A stretch of 64,000 nt of DNA from an uncultured Helcococcus sp. (lineage in GTDB: Bacteria; Bacillota; Clostridia; Tissierellales; Peptoniphilaceae), in the NCBI GenBank assembly GCA_937926545.1, contig CALAZW010000034.1, forward strand, positions 114,526-178,525, in the 5' to 3' direction. Position numbers and translations under genes: made by a program. Shown here piece by piece: positions 9,090-17,074 of the stretch (its first letter is position 1; each line of letters opens with the position of its first letter). Below the pieces are notes generated by a model. The model made no database searches and was not told the DNA's origin. It worked only from the letters and a program-made list of their open reading frames with translations.

Positions 9090-10463
9090 TTACTTACCTA
9101 TACAAAAATCTTTAAAGATCTTGTCTAAGACATCATCTTCAATGGTTTCTCCTGTTATCTCTCCTAAAAGAGTATAAGCATTTCTTAGATCTATTTCAAT
9201 AGCATCTAAAGGATAACCATTTCTAACATCTTCAATTGATTCTTTAAGGGATTCATAGGCTTGCTCAATAATATGTTTATGTCTCAGGTTGGTTATAATT
9301 GTATCGTCTGTTATATTTATTTCCCCATCGAAGAACATATCCATAATGGACTCTTCCAACTCCTCCACACCCTTGTGGTTCTTTATAGACATATCTATAA
9401 GCTTAACATCCTTAAATCTCTCTTCCAGTTGGCCCCTGTCGGCCCTAGCTCCTAAGTCGTTCTTGTTTAATAAGATAATAGACTTTCTATCCCTTATCAA
9501 GGACATTATCTTTTCATCTTCTTCATCAAACTCTCTGGATACATCAAAGATAGCTATTATCAAATCAGCCCCATCTATAAGCTCTATACTCTTGTTTACA
9601 CCTATTGACTCTACCAGGTCTTCAGTGTCCCTAATGCCGGCTGTGTCTGTTATTTTTAGGGATACTCCGCCCAAATCAAGGTATTCCTCTATGGTATCTC
9701 TTGTCGTTCCTGGTACGTCAGTTACAATTGCCCTATTTTCTTTAAGAAGGGCATTTAGTAAAGAGGACTTGCCCACATTAGGCTTACCTATTATAACAGT
9801 ATTTATACCCTCTTTTAAGATTCGGCCCTTGTTGGAAGAATTAATCATTTTATCAAGTCTTCTTAAAACCTCATCTCCAGTTTCCAATAAGGGTTCAACT
9901 GGTAACTCATTTTGCATATCTTCCATAAAGTTTATAGAGTACTCAACTCTAGCTAACATATCAAGAATCATATCCTTAAGTTCTTTTACCTCAGAACCTA
10001 GACCACCCTCCAATTGATTCAAGGATGCTTCATAGGACTTGTCTGTCTTAGCATGGATTAAATCTATTACTGATTCAGCCTGAGACAGATCTAATCTACC
10101 ATTTAAAAAGGCCCTCTTGGTAAATTCTCCCCTATCCGCCACCATGGCTCCCTTCTTTAATAGGACATTGAATACCTTCTTTACGGCTATGGTTCCTCCA
10201 TGACAATAGATTTCCACCATATCTTCCCTAGTATAGGTTCTAGGTCCTGCCATAAAGGCTATTAAAACTTCATCTAGCATTAAATCATCATCATAGACAA
10301 AACCATACTGTAGGTATCTATTCTTTACCTTTTCTATTTTTTCTTTCTTAAAATTTCTAAAAACCATCTTGGCTATATCATGGGATCTGGGTCCGGTCAT
10401 TCTAACTATACCGATTCCAGCCTCTCCTATAGCAGTTGATATAGCTGCAACTGTTGTATCCAT
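9090..10463 (-). CDS. mnmE: tRNA modification GTPase MnmE
   Basis: This 457-residue protein has the N-terminal formyl-THF-binding domain (AISTAIGEAGIGIVRMTG), a central Ras-like G domain inserted in a helical domain (GKPNVGKSSLLNALL, DVPGTTRD, DTAGIRD, NKND) and the C-terminal CIGK with the conserved Cys. It forms the MnmEG complex that modifies wobble uridines. It is the first gene of the mnmE-mnmG-rsmG cluster. Just upstream at 10487-10510 is an 8-bp inverted repeat in the leader whose role is unclear. Confidence 0.97.
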   Translation of the reverse strand: MDTTVAAISTAIGEAGIGIVRMTGPRSHDIAKMVFRNFKKEKIEKVKNRYLQYGFVYDDDLMLDEVLIAFMAGPRTYTREDMVEIYCHGGTIAVKKVFNVLLKKGAMVADRGEFTKRAFLNGRLDLSQAESVIDLIHAKTDKSYEASLNQLEGGLGSEVKELKDMILDMLARVEYSINFMEDMQNELPVEPLLETGDEVLRRLDKMINSSNKGRILKEGINTVIIGKPNVGKSSLLNALLKENRAIVTDVPGTTRDTIEEYLDLGGVSLKITDTAGIRDTEDLVESIGVNKSIELIDGADLIIAIFDVSREFDEEDEKIMSLIRDRKSIILLNKNDLGARADRGQLEERFKDVKLIDMSIKNHKGVEELEESIMDMFFDGEINITDDTIITNLRHKHIIEQAYESLKESIEDVRNGYPLDAIEIDLRNAYTLLGEITGETIEDDVLDKIFKDFCIGK

Positions 10464-10539
10464 ACTTCACCTCTTTATATATTTATGTAAAGTTCTTTTA
10501 CAAACTTTACCCTATCTTTGTATACTTTTATTTATATTA

Positions 10540-10565
10540 AAACTCCCCTAAATCTAGGGGAGTTT
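10540..10565 (-). terminator. Terminator after jag
   Basis: An 11-bp GC-rich stem (10540-10550 with 10555-10565) has an AATC loop and lies one base past the jag stop codon on the minus strand. The following U-run is short, so some readthrough into mnmE is possible. Confidence 0.75.
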
Positions 10566-10566
10566 A

Positions 10567-11430
10567 TTAACCTTTATATTTAATAATTACTTTTCTATTT
10601 GGGAACTTACCTTGAGATATGGTTTCCACTTCCTTGTAATCTTGTAAAACAAAATGTACAATTCTTCTTTCATAGGAGTTCATAGGTTCCATTGCCATAG
10701 CCTTTTTATGTTTAATAACCTTATAGGCTGTCTTTCTAGCATTGTTTTCTATAGACTCTTTTCTCCTACCTCTGTAGTCGGCAACATCTAAAGTAACCCT
10801 TACATATTCCTTGGAATACTTGTTGGCTATAATACTTATAATGTATTGTAGCGCATCTAAGGTTTCACCCTTTCTACCGATTACGATTCCCGTATCAGAT
10901 TCTGATATATCATATAATTCAGCTTCGATATTCCCCTTTTCTTCAGAGACTCTTACCTTGGCAACTATATGCATATCATCTATAATACTTTCTAATCTAT
11001 CCTTAACAATATCCAAAAGATCCCCTTGCTCAGATGGTTCTTCTACCAATACTGTTTCTTCCAATTTTTCTTTTACTACTGTTTTTTCCTGTGGCTTATT
11101 ATCTGTTGATTTTTTTACCACTTGTCTGTCTTTTTTAACTTCTTCCTTAACTTCTTTCTTTTCTACTTCTTTAACTACTTCTTCTGGTTTAATGGAGTTA
11201 TTAGTTTCTTTTGTAGTTTCTTCTCCGTAGATATTATGTATATCTATTGTGAAGTCTTCTTTTTCTGTGATTTTAACCATGGCATCTTTCGCACCAAAAA
11301 TTCCAAATACACCTGATTTAGGTTCTTCAAGAATTTCTATATCACAGTCCTTTTCAGATAAGTTTAACTCCATTAGACCTAATCTAATGGCTTCATCTAT
11401 AGTTTTAGCCGTCTTAATAACAGACTTCAT
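10567..11430 (-). CDS. jag: RNA-binding protein Jag/KhpB (SpoIIIJ-associated)
   Basis: Three parts are visible in 287 residues: an N-terminal Jag domain (KTIDEAIRLGLMELNLSEKD), a Lys/Glu/Val-rich linker of about 70 residues, a KH domain with GIVIGRKGETLDALQYI, and an R3H domain with EPMNSYERRIVHFVL. KhpB with KhpA is a global RNA chaperone in Firmicutes that affects cell elongation. It is 20 bases downstream of yidC, the canonical arrangement. Confidence 0.94.
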   Translation of the reverse strand: MKSVIKTAKTIDEAIRLGLMELNLSEKDCDIEILEEPKSGVFGIFGAKDAMVKITEKEDFTIDIHNIYGEETTKETNNSIKPEEVVKEVEKKEVKEEVKKDRQVVKKSTDNKPQEKTVVKEKLEETVLVEEPSEQGDLLDIVKDRLESIIDDMHIVAKVRVSEEKGNIEAELYDISESDTGIVIGRKGETLDALQYIISIIANKYSKEYVRVTLDVADYRGRRKESIENNARKTAYKVIKHKKAMAMEPMNSYERRIVHFVLQDYKEVETISQGKFPNRKVIIKYKG

Positions 11431-11450
11431 TATTACTCCTTAAACTATTC

Positions 11451-12155
11451 TTATTTATTGCGACTAACCAATCTGGTTATTCCCTTAAATAATATCTCTA
11501 TAATATTTCCTGCAACCCAATATAAAACCAAACCTGCTGGCATTGTTCTAAACACAAAGAAGAACATTATAGGCATACCGTACATCATCATCTTTTGAGT
11601 TTGCTCTGCCTGTGCTGACTCAGCACCAGTACTTACTTGTGATAAGAAAGAAACAGCCACTTGAGTTAATGAGTTTAATAAAGCTAGTACAAAACCTGTT
11701 GGGTCTGCTGTAGATAAATCATTTATCCAAAAGAAATTTCTTCTAATCTTTTCTATATCTGCTGGATTATCAAATAGGTATTTACCTGGTTCTCTAACAA
11801 CTGCAAATAATGCGATAACAATTACTAACTGTAATACCATCATTAGACACCCTGAGCAACCAGCTGCAGTAGCATTATTTTCTTTTTGGAACTCTTGTAT
11901 TTTTTGATTTAAAATCTGTTGATCATATCCATATTTCTTTTTAAGCTCTTCAATTTGTGGTTGAAGCTCTTGCGTCTTTTTTTGAGCCTTGGTTGACTGT
12001 AAGGTCAATGGAATAGTAATCAATTTATATATTACCGCCATAATCAATAGAGCTATGGCATAATATGATAGATTTTCTGGCTCTGCGCCTATATTCACTA
12101 GGGATTCATATATAAACTTAAATAGTTTCCCTAATATATTGGATAATGCTTGCAA
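11451..12155 (-). CDS. yidC: Membrane protein insertase YidC (SpoIIIJ/OxaA type)
   Basis: The 234-residue protein has about five membrane segments and the cytoplasmic YidC hairpin (QPQIEELKKKYGYDQQILNQKIQEF). It inserts and folds membrane proteins with or without SecYEG. It lacks the lipoprotein signal peptide found on many Gram-positive YidC proteins and starts directly before the first core membrane helix. The groove position that is Arg in most homologues reads Lys here (MAVIYKLITIPL). It lies between yidD and jag in the classic cluster. Confidence 0.94.
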   Translation of the reverse strand: MQALSNILGKLFKFIYESLVNIGAEPENLSYYAIALLIMAVIYKLITIPLTLQSTKAQKKTQELQPQIEELKKKYGYDQQILNQKIQEFQKENNATAAGCSGCLMMVLQLVIVIALFAVVREPGKYLFDNPADIEKIRRNFFWINDLSTADPTGFVLALLNSLTQVAVSFLSQVSTGAESAQAEQTQKMMMYGMPIMFFFVFRTMPAGLVLYWVAGNIIEILFKGITRLVSRNK

Positions 12156-12165
12156 TTCTTACCTC

Positions 12166-12378
12166 CTATTTTACAGGGTCGTATCCGCCCTTGTTAAAAG
12201 GATTACACCTAAGGATTCTCCAAATAGTTAATAGGGTTGCCTTAAAGAAATTGTGTTTCTTATAGGCATCTATTGCATAATTGGAACATGTAGGAGTAAA
12301 CCTACATTTATTCCGTCCAAGAAGTGGAGAGATATATTTTTGGTACAGCCCTATCAAGAAAATAGATAACTTGTTCAT
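12166..12378 (-). CDS. yidD: Membrane protein insertion efficiency factor YidD
   Basis: This 70-residue protein has the full family signature: [30 protein letters not shown] and the closing [13 protein letters not shown]. YidD is a small membrane-associated protein that aids YidC-dependent insertion. Its start overlaps the end of rnpA by four bases (ATGA type) and yidC follows after 10 bases. Confidence 0.95.
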   Translation of the reverse strand: MNKLSIFLIGLYQKYISPLLGRNKCRFTPTCSNYAIDAYKKHNFFKATLLTIWRILRCNPFNKGGYDPVK

Positions 12379-12716
12379 TTCTTTTTCCTCTTTTTCGATA
12401 TGGATATACAGTGCAAAAATGTTTTCTCCAACTCTTGGTAGTCAAGATCTACAGTGCTATTTTTTGGAATAATCACATAGTCTTTTCCTTTTTCAAATAA
12501 ATTAATATTTAACCTAATTATCTCTTTAAGCCTTCTTCTAGTCTTATTTCTTTTGTTGGCCTTTCCGTACTTTTTTGAGATGGAAAAACCAAATCTAGAA
12601 TGTTCTAGACCATTGTCTACTACAAGTATCTTAAAGTCCCTATTATAGAATCTTTTTCCGTTTTGGTAGACCCTTGTAAATTCTTGACTCTTTCTTAACC
12701 TTTGTTTCTTTTCCAT
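12375..12716 (-). CDS. rnpA: Ribonuclease P protein component
   Basis: The 113-residue basic protein has the RNase P protein signature [25 protein letters not shown]. With the catalytic RNA (not in this window) it trims tRNA 5' ends. It follows rpmH after a hairpin that may set the ratio of the two products, and it overlaps yidD. Confidence 0.96.
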   Translation of the reverse strand: MEKKQRLRKSQEFTRVYQNGKRFYNRDFKILVVDNGLEHSRFGFSISKKYGKANKRNKTRRRLKEIIRLNINLFEKGKDYVIIPKNSTVDLDYQELEKTFLHCISISKKRKKK

Positions 12717-12728
12717 AAAGTATCCTAA

Positions 12729-12759
12729 AAAAAATATGACCTATGAAGATTGCTCATAG
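12729..12759 (-). terminator. Hairpin with U-run between rpmH and rnpA (partial terminator)
   Basis: A 6-bp stem (12741-12746 with 12754-12759) has a seven-base loop. On the minus strand it precedes a U8 tract interrupted only by CATA. It sits between two genes of one operon, so it probably lets only part of the transcription pass, giving more rpmH than rnpA message. Confidence 0.6.
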
Positions 12760-12761
12760 AT

Positions 12762-12896
12762 CTAAGCTGATAGTTTTTTTCTACCTTTTTGTCTTCTAGC
12801 TTTTAAAACTCTTCTTCCGCCTGGTGATGCCATTCTTTGTCTGAATCCGTGTTTCTTAGCTCTTCTTCTTCTATTTGGTTGAAATGTTCTTTTCAT
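12762..12896 (-). CDS. rpmH: 50S ribosomal protein L34
   Basis: The 44-residue product begins [17 protein letters not shown] and continues with [19 protein letters not shown], the near-invariant L34 sequence. A GGAGG lies at normal distance before the ATG. It heads the rpmH-rnpA-yidD-yidC-jag operon behind a near-consensus promoter, in the position typical next to oriC. Here two foreign-looking genes separate it from dnaA. Confidence 0.97.
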   Translation of the reverse strand: MKRTFQPNRRRRAKKHGFRQRMASPGGRRVLKARRQKGRKKLSA

Positions 12897-12940
12897 CTTC
12901 ATCCCTCCTTGCTTATATTTTAAATAAAATTCTAACATAC

Positions 12941-12969
12941 ATTATAATTTTTAAGTGAGTAATTGTCAA
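12941..12969 (-). promoter_or_regulatory. Sigma-A-type promoter for rpmH
   Basis: On the minus strand TTGACA (12964-12969) and TATAAT (12941-12946) are separated by 17 bases, a perfect consensus match. It would start rpmH transcription about 40 bases before the start codon. Confidence 0.9.
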
Positions 12970-12994
12970 GTTTAGAAGTACAAGAAATTACTCC

Positions 12995-13000
12995 TATAAT
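12995..13000 (+). promoter_or_regulatory. Probable -10 box for the MFS-GDPD operon
   Basis: TATAAT at 12995-13000 lies about 50 bases before the transporter start. The matching -35 (TTAGAA, 12972-12977) is poor. The promoter would be divergent from the rpmH promoter in the same gap. Confidence 0.5.
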
Positions 13001-13052
13001 GCCATCTTATTTATGATATTATTAAGTTAACACAAATATGCGGAGGTGTAAA

Positions 13053-14315
13053 TTGAAACTTAATTACAAAAGAACATTTTTTATAGGACTTGCCTTTCTG
13101 TCCATATCAGCTTTTTGGCAGCTCTATGACAACCTTATTCCACTTATGTTATCCAATACTTTTAATTTAAGTGAGACAAAAACAGGTATGATCATGGCTG
13201 CAGATAACGTTTTGGCCTTATTCTTGCTTCCTATTTTTGGAAGTATTTCTGATAAGACATATACCAAGATAGGAAAGAGAAAACCATTTATTATAGTGGG
13301 AACCTTAATAACTGTTATAGCTATGGTTTTTATACCTTATGCAAATAACCAATTTAACTTCCCTATCTTTATTACAGCCCTTACAATCGTCCTGTTGTCC
13401 ATGAGTACATATAGGGCTCCAACTGTAGCCTTGATGCCCGACTTGACACCTAAGCCCCTTAGAAGCAAGGCTAATGCGGTAATAAACCTTATGGGAGCAG
13501 TCGGTGGAACCTTATCACTCTTGGCAATTTTTTATTTGGTACCTAAAACTGACCATCCAGACTATACCATGGTTTTCTTAAGTATAGCCTTGGTTATGTT
13601 TGTATCTGTTTTATTAATGTCTATAACCATAGATGAAAATAAGATAAAAAAAGAAGTCCATATAGAAAAAGACGATGATAGTCTAACTGATCAAAAGGGC
13701 CACATGCCCAAGGAAGTTAAAAGAAGTCTATACTTTATCCTGGCTTCAATCTTTCTATGGTTTACAGCCTACAACGCTGTAACAACAGCCTTTTCAAGAT
13801 ATGCAATAAAGGTTTGGGGTCTGACTGGTGGAGGCTTTGCCAAGGCTATCTTGGTAGCAACTATAGCAGCCATCATATCCTTTATACCAGTTGGCTTTAT
13901 ATCCACTAAACTGGGAAGGAAAAAAACTGTCCTAATGGGAATTACCATGGTCACCCTGTCCTATCTAGCTGGAGTATTTTTCAAAAACTATTCTCCCCTA
14001 ATAAACCTGGTATTTGCGGTTATGGGTATAGGCTGGGCCATGATTAACGTAAACTCCTACCCAATGGTAGTTGAAATGAGTAAAAGTGGAGATATAGGTA
14101 AGTATACTGGACTTTACTACACATTTTCCATGGCAGCTCAAATCTTTACCCCTGTATTCTCTGGGTTTTTACTTGAAAATGTGGGCTATCAAATTTTATT
14201 TCCTTATGCCCTAATATTTTCCATAGGCTCCTTTATAACCATGTCCATGGTTAAGCACGGAGATAGTAAACCTGATAAAAAAGATAAATTAGAATCATTT
14301 GATGTAGAGGTGTAA
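13053..14315 (+). CDS. MFS transporter, GPH/SLC45-like
   Basis: This 420-residue protein has about 12 membrane segments. The loop after segment 2 reads SDKTYTKIGKRKPFIIVGT, typical of glycoside-pentoside-hexuronide and SLC45-like carriers, so a sugar or glycoside substrate is likely but not provable. I chose TTG 13053 because GGAGG lies seven bases upstream; an ATG at 13038 would put that ribosome site inside the gene. It is followed after one base by a glycerophosphodiesterase, and the pair sits between rpmH and dnaA, which are usually adjacent. Confidence 0.78.
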   Translation: MKLNYKRTFFIGLAFLSISAFWQLYDNLIPLMLSNTFNLSETKTGMIMAADNVLALFLLPIFGSISDKTYTKIGKRKPFIIVGTLITVIAMVFIPYANNQFNFPIFITALTIVLLSMSTYRAPTVALMPDLTPKPLRSKANAVINLMGAVGGTLSLLAIFYLVPKTDHPDYTMVFLSIALVMFVSVLLMSITIDENKIKKEVHIEKDDDSLTDQKGHMPKEVKRSLYFILASIFLWFTAYNAVTTAFSRYAIKVWGLTGGGFAKAILVATIAAIISFIPVGFISTKLGRKKTVLMGITMVTLSYLAGVFFKNYSPLINLVFAVMGIGWAMINVNSYPMVVEMSKSGDIGKYTGLYYTFSMAAQIFTPVFSGFLLENVGYQILFPYALIFSIGSFITMSMVKHGDSKPDKKDKLESFDVEV

Positions 14316-14316
14316 A

Positions 14317-15129
14317 ATGAAGATCTTACTTGTATTCTTAGTTCTAGTAGCTGGCTACTTTATACTAATTATACCTAATAGAAATGCTAAAGAAAGAATG
14401 AAGGAATTCTACAATTGGGACTATGCCCATAGGGGATTCCATGACAATAAAGGCCAGGCTGTTGAGAATAGCCTCTTGGCCATCCAACACGCTGTAGACA
14501 ATAACTACGGCATTGAATTTGATGTTCAGATAACTAAGGATCATATCCCTGTAGTATTTCACGATGACAATATGAAAAGACTGGTAGGGGTTGATAGTAC
14601 TATAGATAGTTATACTTATGAAGAGTTACTAAACTTTACCATCCTGGATAGCCAGGAAAAGCTCCCTAAACTAGAAGATTTACTTGGTATAGTAGATGGT
14701 AAAGTCCCTTTAATTATAGAATATAAACTATCTGCAAGTACTGATACTACTATATGTGACGTGGTTGATCCTTACTTGAAAAGCTATAAAGGACTATACT
14801 GTATTGAATCTTTTAATCCTTTGATCCTCAAGTGGTATAGGAAAAATAGACCAGAAGTTGCCAGGGGGCAACTATCCTTAAACTACAGGAAAAGTGGCTT
14901 TGATTCAATCAAGTATTTTCCACTTACAGCGCTGCTTTTTAATTTTAGAACCAGGCCCGACTTTATAGCCTTTAATTATAAGGATAGAGACAACCTGTCC
15001 TTAAAAATATTAAAAACTGTTTACAATTTACCCATGGTAGCCTATACTATAAAAACTCAGGCTGACTATGATAATAATGATGATTTCTTCGATTTACTAA
15101 TCTTTGAAGGTTTTCATCCTAAAAACTAA
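14317..15129 (+). CDS. Glycerophosphodiester phosphodiesterase, membrane-anchored
   Basis: One N-terminal membrane segment (residues about 1-20) precedes a GDPD catalytic domain. The conserved residues are visible: AHRGF (catalytic His), ENSLLAI, EFDVQITKD (metal ligands) and VVFHDD (second His). Such enzymes hydrolyse glycerophosphodiesters to glycerol-3-phosphate and an alcohol, which can include choline from glycerophosphocholine. It is in an operon with the upstream MFS carrier. A link to the choline operon 15 kb away is possible but unsupported. Confidence 0.88.
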   Translation: MKILLVFLVLVAGYFILIIPNRNAKERMKEFYNWDYAHRGFHDNKGQAVENSLLAIQHAVDNNYGIEFDVQITKDHIPVVFHDDNMKRLVGVDSTIDSYTYEELLNFTILDSQEKLPKLEDLLGIVDGKVPLIIEYKLSASTDTTICDVVDPYLKSYKGLYCIESFNPLILKWYRKNRPEVARGQLSLNYRKSGFDSIKYFPLTALLFNFRTRPDFIAFNYKDRDNLSLKILKTVYNLPMVAYTIKTQADYDNNDDFFDLLIFEGFHPKN

Positions 15130-15155
15130 GCTTTCTTAAGGAAGGCTTTTTTTAG
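15128..15155 (+). terminator. Terminator of the MFS-GDPD operon
   Basis: An 8-bp stem with one G-T pair (15128-15135 with 15141-15148) is followed by a T-run to 15153. It insulates oriC from this operon. Confidence 0.8.
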
Positions 15156-15163
15156 TCCACATT

Positions 15164-15438
15164 TGTGGATAACTTGTAATTTAGGCCTCTACTTGTTATA
15201 ATCTTCATATTAAGAGCACATATAGAAATAGATATCCACAAACTTATCCACATTTGTGGATTTATTGTGGATAAAATTTAGTTTTTGTTCTCTGTTCATT
15301 GCTAAATGCTAGTTTAGTAATCCACTTTAAAGTTTTACCATATCTTGTATAGTTGTGTGGATAACTTTATTATTATTTTACAAACTAGTTATTATCAATT
15401 GTTCTAGCACTTTATATTGTGGACATCTATGTGGATAA
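15164..15438. other. oriC, upstream DnaA-box cluster (dnaA promoter region)
   Basis: The gap before dnaA contains perfect DnaA boxes (TTATCCACA or its complement) at 15164-15172, 15244-15252, 15266-15274, 15356-15364 and 15430-15438. One-mismatch or weaker copies lie at 15232-15240, 15255-15263 and 15418-15426. The last perfect box is 11 bases from the dnaA start, which fits DnaA autorepression. The layout matches the incA/incB half of a bipartite Bacillus-type origin. Confidence 0.92.
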
Positions 15439-15449
15439 GTGGAGGAATT

Positions 15450-16904
15450 ATGGAAGATTTAAATATGATATGGGATGAGATTAAAAGTATTATTCGGCTA
15501 AATACCAATGAGCTTCAATTTAATACTTGGATCAAACCTTTAATGCCCATAAAAATTGAAGATGATTCTCTCTATCTCAACGCAACTACCAATTTTATTA
15601 AAAAAATAGTCGTCGAAAAGTATCTGGATATGATCGAAGAATACCTATCTTTTTTAATGGACAAAAAAATGAAGGTTGTAGTTGTTGAGCCTGGTCAGAA
15701 TGATTTTAACTTTATCATGAACAAGGTAAAGATTAAAAGTGACGGGCAAGTCTCATTAAACTATGAGGCAGAGATTGAAGAGAAGAAAGAAATTGAAAAA
15801 CAAAAAAAGGAACTAAATAAAAAAATCAATAAAAATAATGTGAATAACAGCTTGAAATACCTTAATCCAAGGTATACCTTTGACAACTTCGTCAAGGGGA
15901 AAAGTAACGAGTTCGCCCTAGCGGTAGCAACAGCTGTATCACAAAATCCTGGAGTGGAGTTTAACCCTCTATTTATCTATGGAGGATCTGGACTAGGTAA
16001 AACCCACTTGATGCAGGCCATAGGACATGAAATCCTAAAGACCAAGCCTGAAACCAAGGTTTTATATATAACCAGTGAAAATTTCATGAATGAATTTATT
16101 TCAACTATAACAGATAAGACCAACAGTGTTACGAGCTCTCAAGCCTTTCGTAATAAATACAGAAATGCTGATGTACTAATGATTGATGACATTCAATTTA
16201 TAGCTGGCAAGGAAGGAACCCAAGAGGAACTCTTCCACACCTTCAATGCTCTGAGGGAGGTAAAAAAACAGATAATCCTAACATCTGATAAGCCACCCAA
16301 GGAAATAAAAAACTTGGAAGAAAGGCTAGTTACTAGGTTTGAAGGGGGGATGCTTGTTGATATTCAGCTTCCTGACTATGAAACAAGGGTTGCCATCTTA
16401 AACCATAAGATCCAGGCAGATAAAATAGAGGTTCCAAACAATGTGGTAGAATTTATAGCTTCTAATATTACTTCTAATATAAGGGAGCTGGAAGGTGCTA
16501 TAATAAAGGTAGTTGCCTTCTATAATATAAAGAAGAGATCTAGGGACTACATAAGTGATGAAGAATACCTAGAAATAGCCAAAGAGGCCCTGGCAATTGA
16601 AGAGCAAAAAGCAAAACCAGTGACCCTGGACCTTATAAAGGAAGTTGTTACCGACTACTATAAATTAAATGCTGGGGATCTTGTATCCAAGAGCAGGCAA
16701 AAAAATATAGCCCTACCTAGGCAGATAGCCATGCATCTATCTAGGCAAATGACGGACCTATCCCTGGTAAAGATAGCTAATTCCTTTGATAGGGACCATA
16801 CAACAGTCATGCATGGGGATGAAAAAATAGAAAAAATGAAAATTGAAGATGAGGAATTTAAAAAGGAAATTGAAGAACTCTCTGAAAAGATTAAAAAACA
16901 GTAA
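15450..16904 (+). CDS. dnaA: Chromosomal replication initiator DnaA
   Basis: DnaA binds its boxes, unwinds oriC and loads the helicase. The 484-residue protein has the N-terminal helicase-interaction domain, a Lys-rich variable linker, the AAA+ domain (FIYGGSGLGKTHLMQAIGHE, VLMIDDIQFIAGKEGTQEE) and the C-terminal DNA-binding domain with LPRQIAMHLSRQM and SFDRDHTTVMHG. I chose ATG 15450, behind GGAGG at 15441-15445, rather than the in-frame ATG at 15417, which would place the last DnaA box and the ribosome site inside the gene. Confidence 0.97.
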   Translation: MEDLNMIWDEIKSIIRLNTNELQFNTWIKPLMPIKIEDDSLYLNATTNFIKKIVVEKYLDMIEEYLSFLMDKKMKVVVVEPGQNDFNFIMNKVKIKSDGQVSLNYEAEIEEKKEIEKQKKELNKKINKNNVNNSLKYLNPRYTFDNFVKGKSNEFALAVATAVSQNPGVEFNPLFIYGGSGLGKTHLMQAIGHEILKTKPETKVLYITSENFMNEFISTITDKTNSVTSSQAFRNKYRNADVLMIDDIQFIAGKEGTQEELFHTFNALREVKKQIILTSDKPPKEIKNLEERLVTRFEGGMLVDIQLPDYETRVAILNHKIQADKIEVPNNVVEFIASNITSNIRELEGAIIKVVAFYNIKKRSRDYISDEEYLEIAKEALAIEEQKAKPVTLDLIKEVVTDYYKLNAGDLVSKSRQKNIALPRQIAMHLSRQMTDLSLVKIANSFDRDHTTVMHGDEKIEKMKIEDEEFKKEIEELSEKIKKQ

Positions 16905-16943
16905 TTGTGTATAACTTTTATAACTTATGAACTTATTCTTAAG

Positions 16944-17014
16944 TTATCCACATGTTTATCAAGGGCTTTTTTCTTGATTTACTATAATCATTGTGGATTA
17001 TCTACTTATCCACA
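16944..17014. other. oriC, DnaA boxes between dnaA and dnaN
   Basis: Perfect DnaA boxes lie at 16944-16952 and 17006-17014, with a one-mismatch copy (TGTGGATTA) at 16992-17000. This is the downstream, unwinding half of the bipartite origin (incC in Bacillus subtilis). Confidence 0.9.
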
Positions 17015-17018
17015 GGCC

Positions 17019-17058
17019 CTACTACTATTATTACTAAGTTTTTAAATATATATATAAG
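17019..17058. other. DnaA-trio array and AT-rich duplex-unwinding element
   Basis: Five bases after the last DnaA box begins CTACTACTATTATTACTA (17019-17036), six in-phase trinucleotides of the DnaA-trio type. It is followed by a pure AT tract, TTTTTAAATATATATATAA, ending at about 17057. Box, GC-rich spacer, trios and AT tract in this order match the basal unwinding system described for Bacillus subtilis. Replication should open here. Confidence 0.85.
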
Positions 17059-17074
17059 CGAATAGGAGACGAGA

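Noticed and set aside
9289..10017. Long plus-strand open frame opposite mnmE, and similar antisense frames over gyrB, ftsH and the ATPase
   Set aside because: Each lies wholly opposite a well-supported gene, has no ribosome site or family match, and reflects low-GC codon bias.
10487..10510. Inverted repeat GTAAAGTT/AACTTTAC upstream of mnmE as a terminator
   Set aside because: There is no U-run on either strand and the stem is AT-rich; it could be a leader stem or chance, so I did not list it as a feature.
12729..12759. Small RNA gene between rpmH and rnpA
   Set aside because: The hairpin is short, has no promoter of its own, and is simply explained as a partial terminator within the operon.
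13053..15129. Genomic island or mobile element between rpmH and dnaA
   Set aside because: No integrase, direct repeats, tRNA end or clear base-composition change is seen; two genes alone do not support a mobile element.
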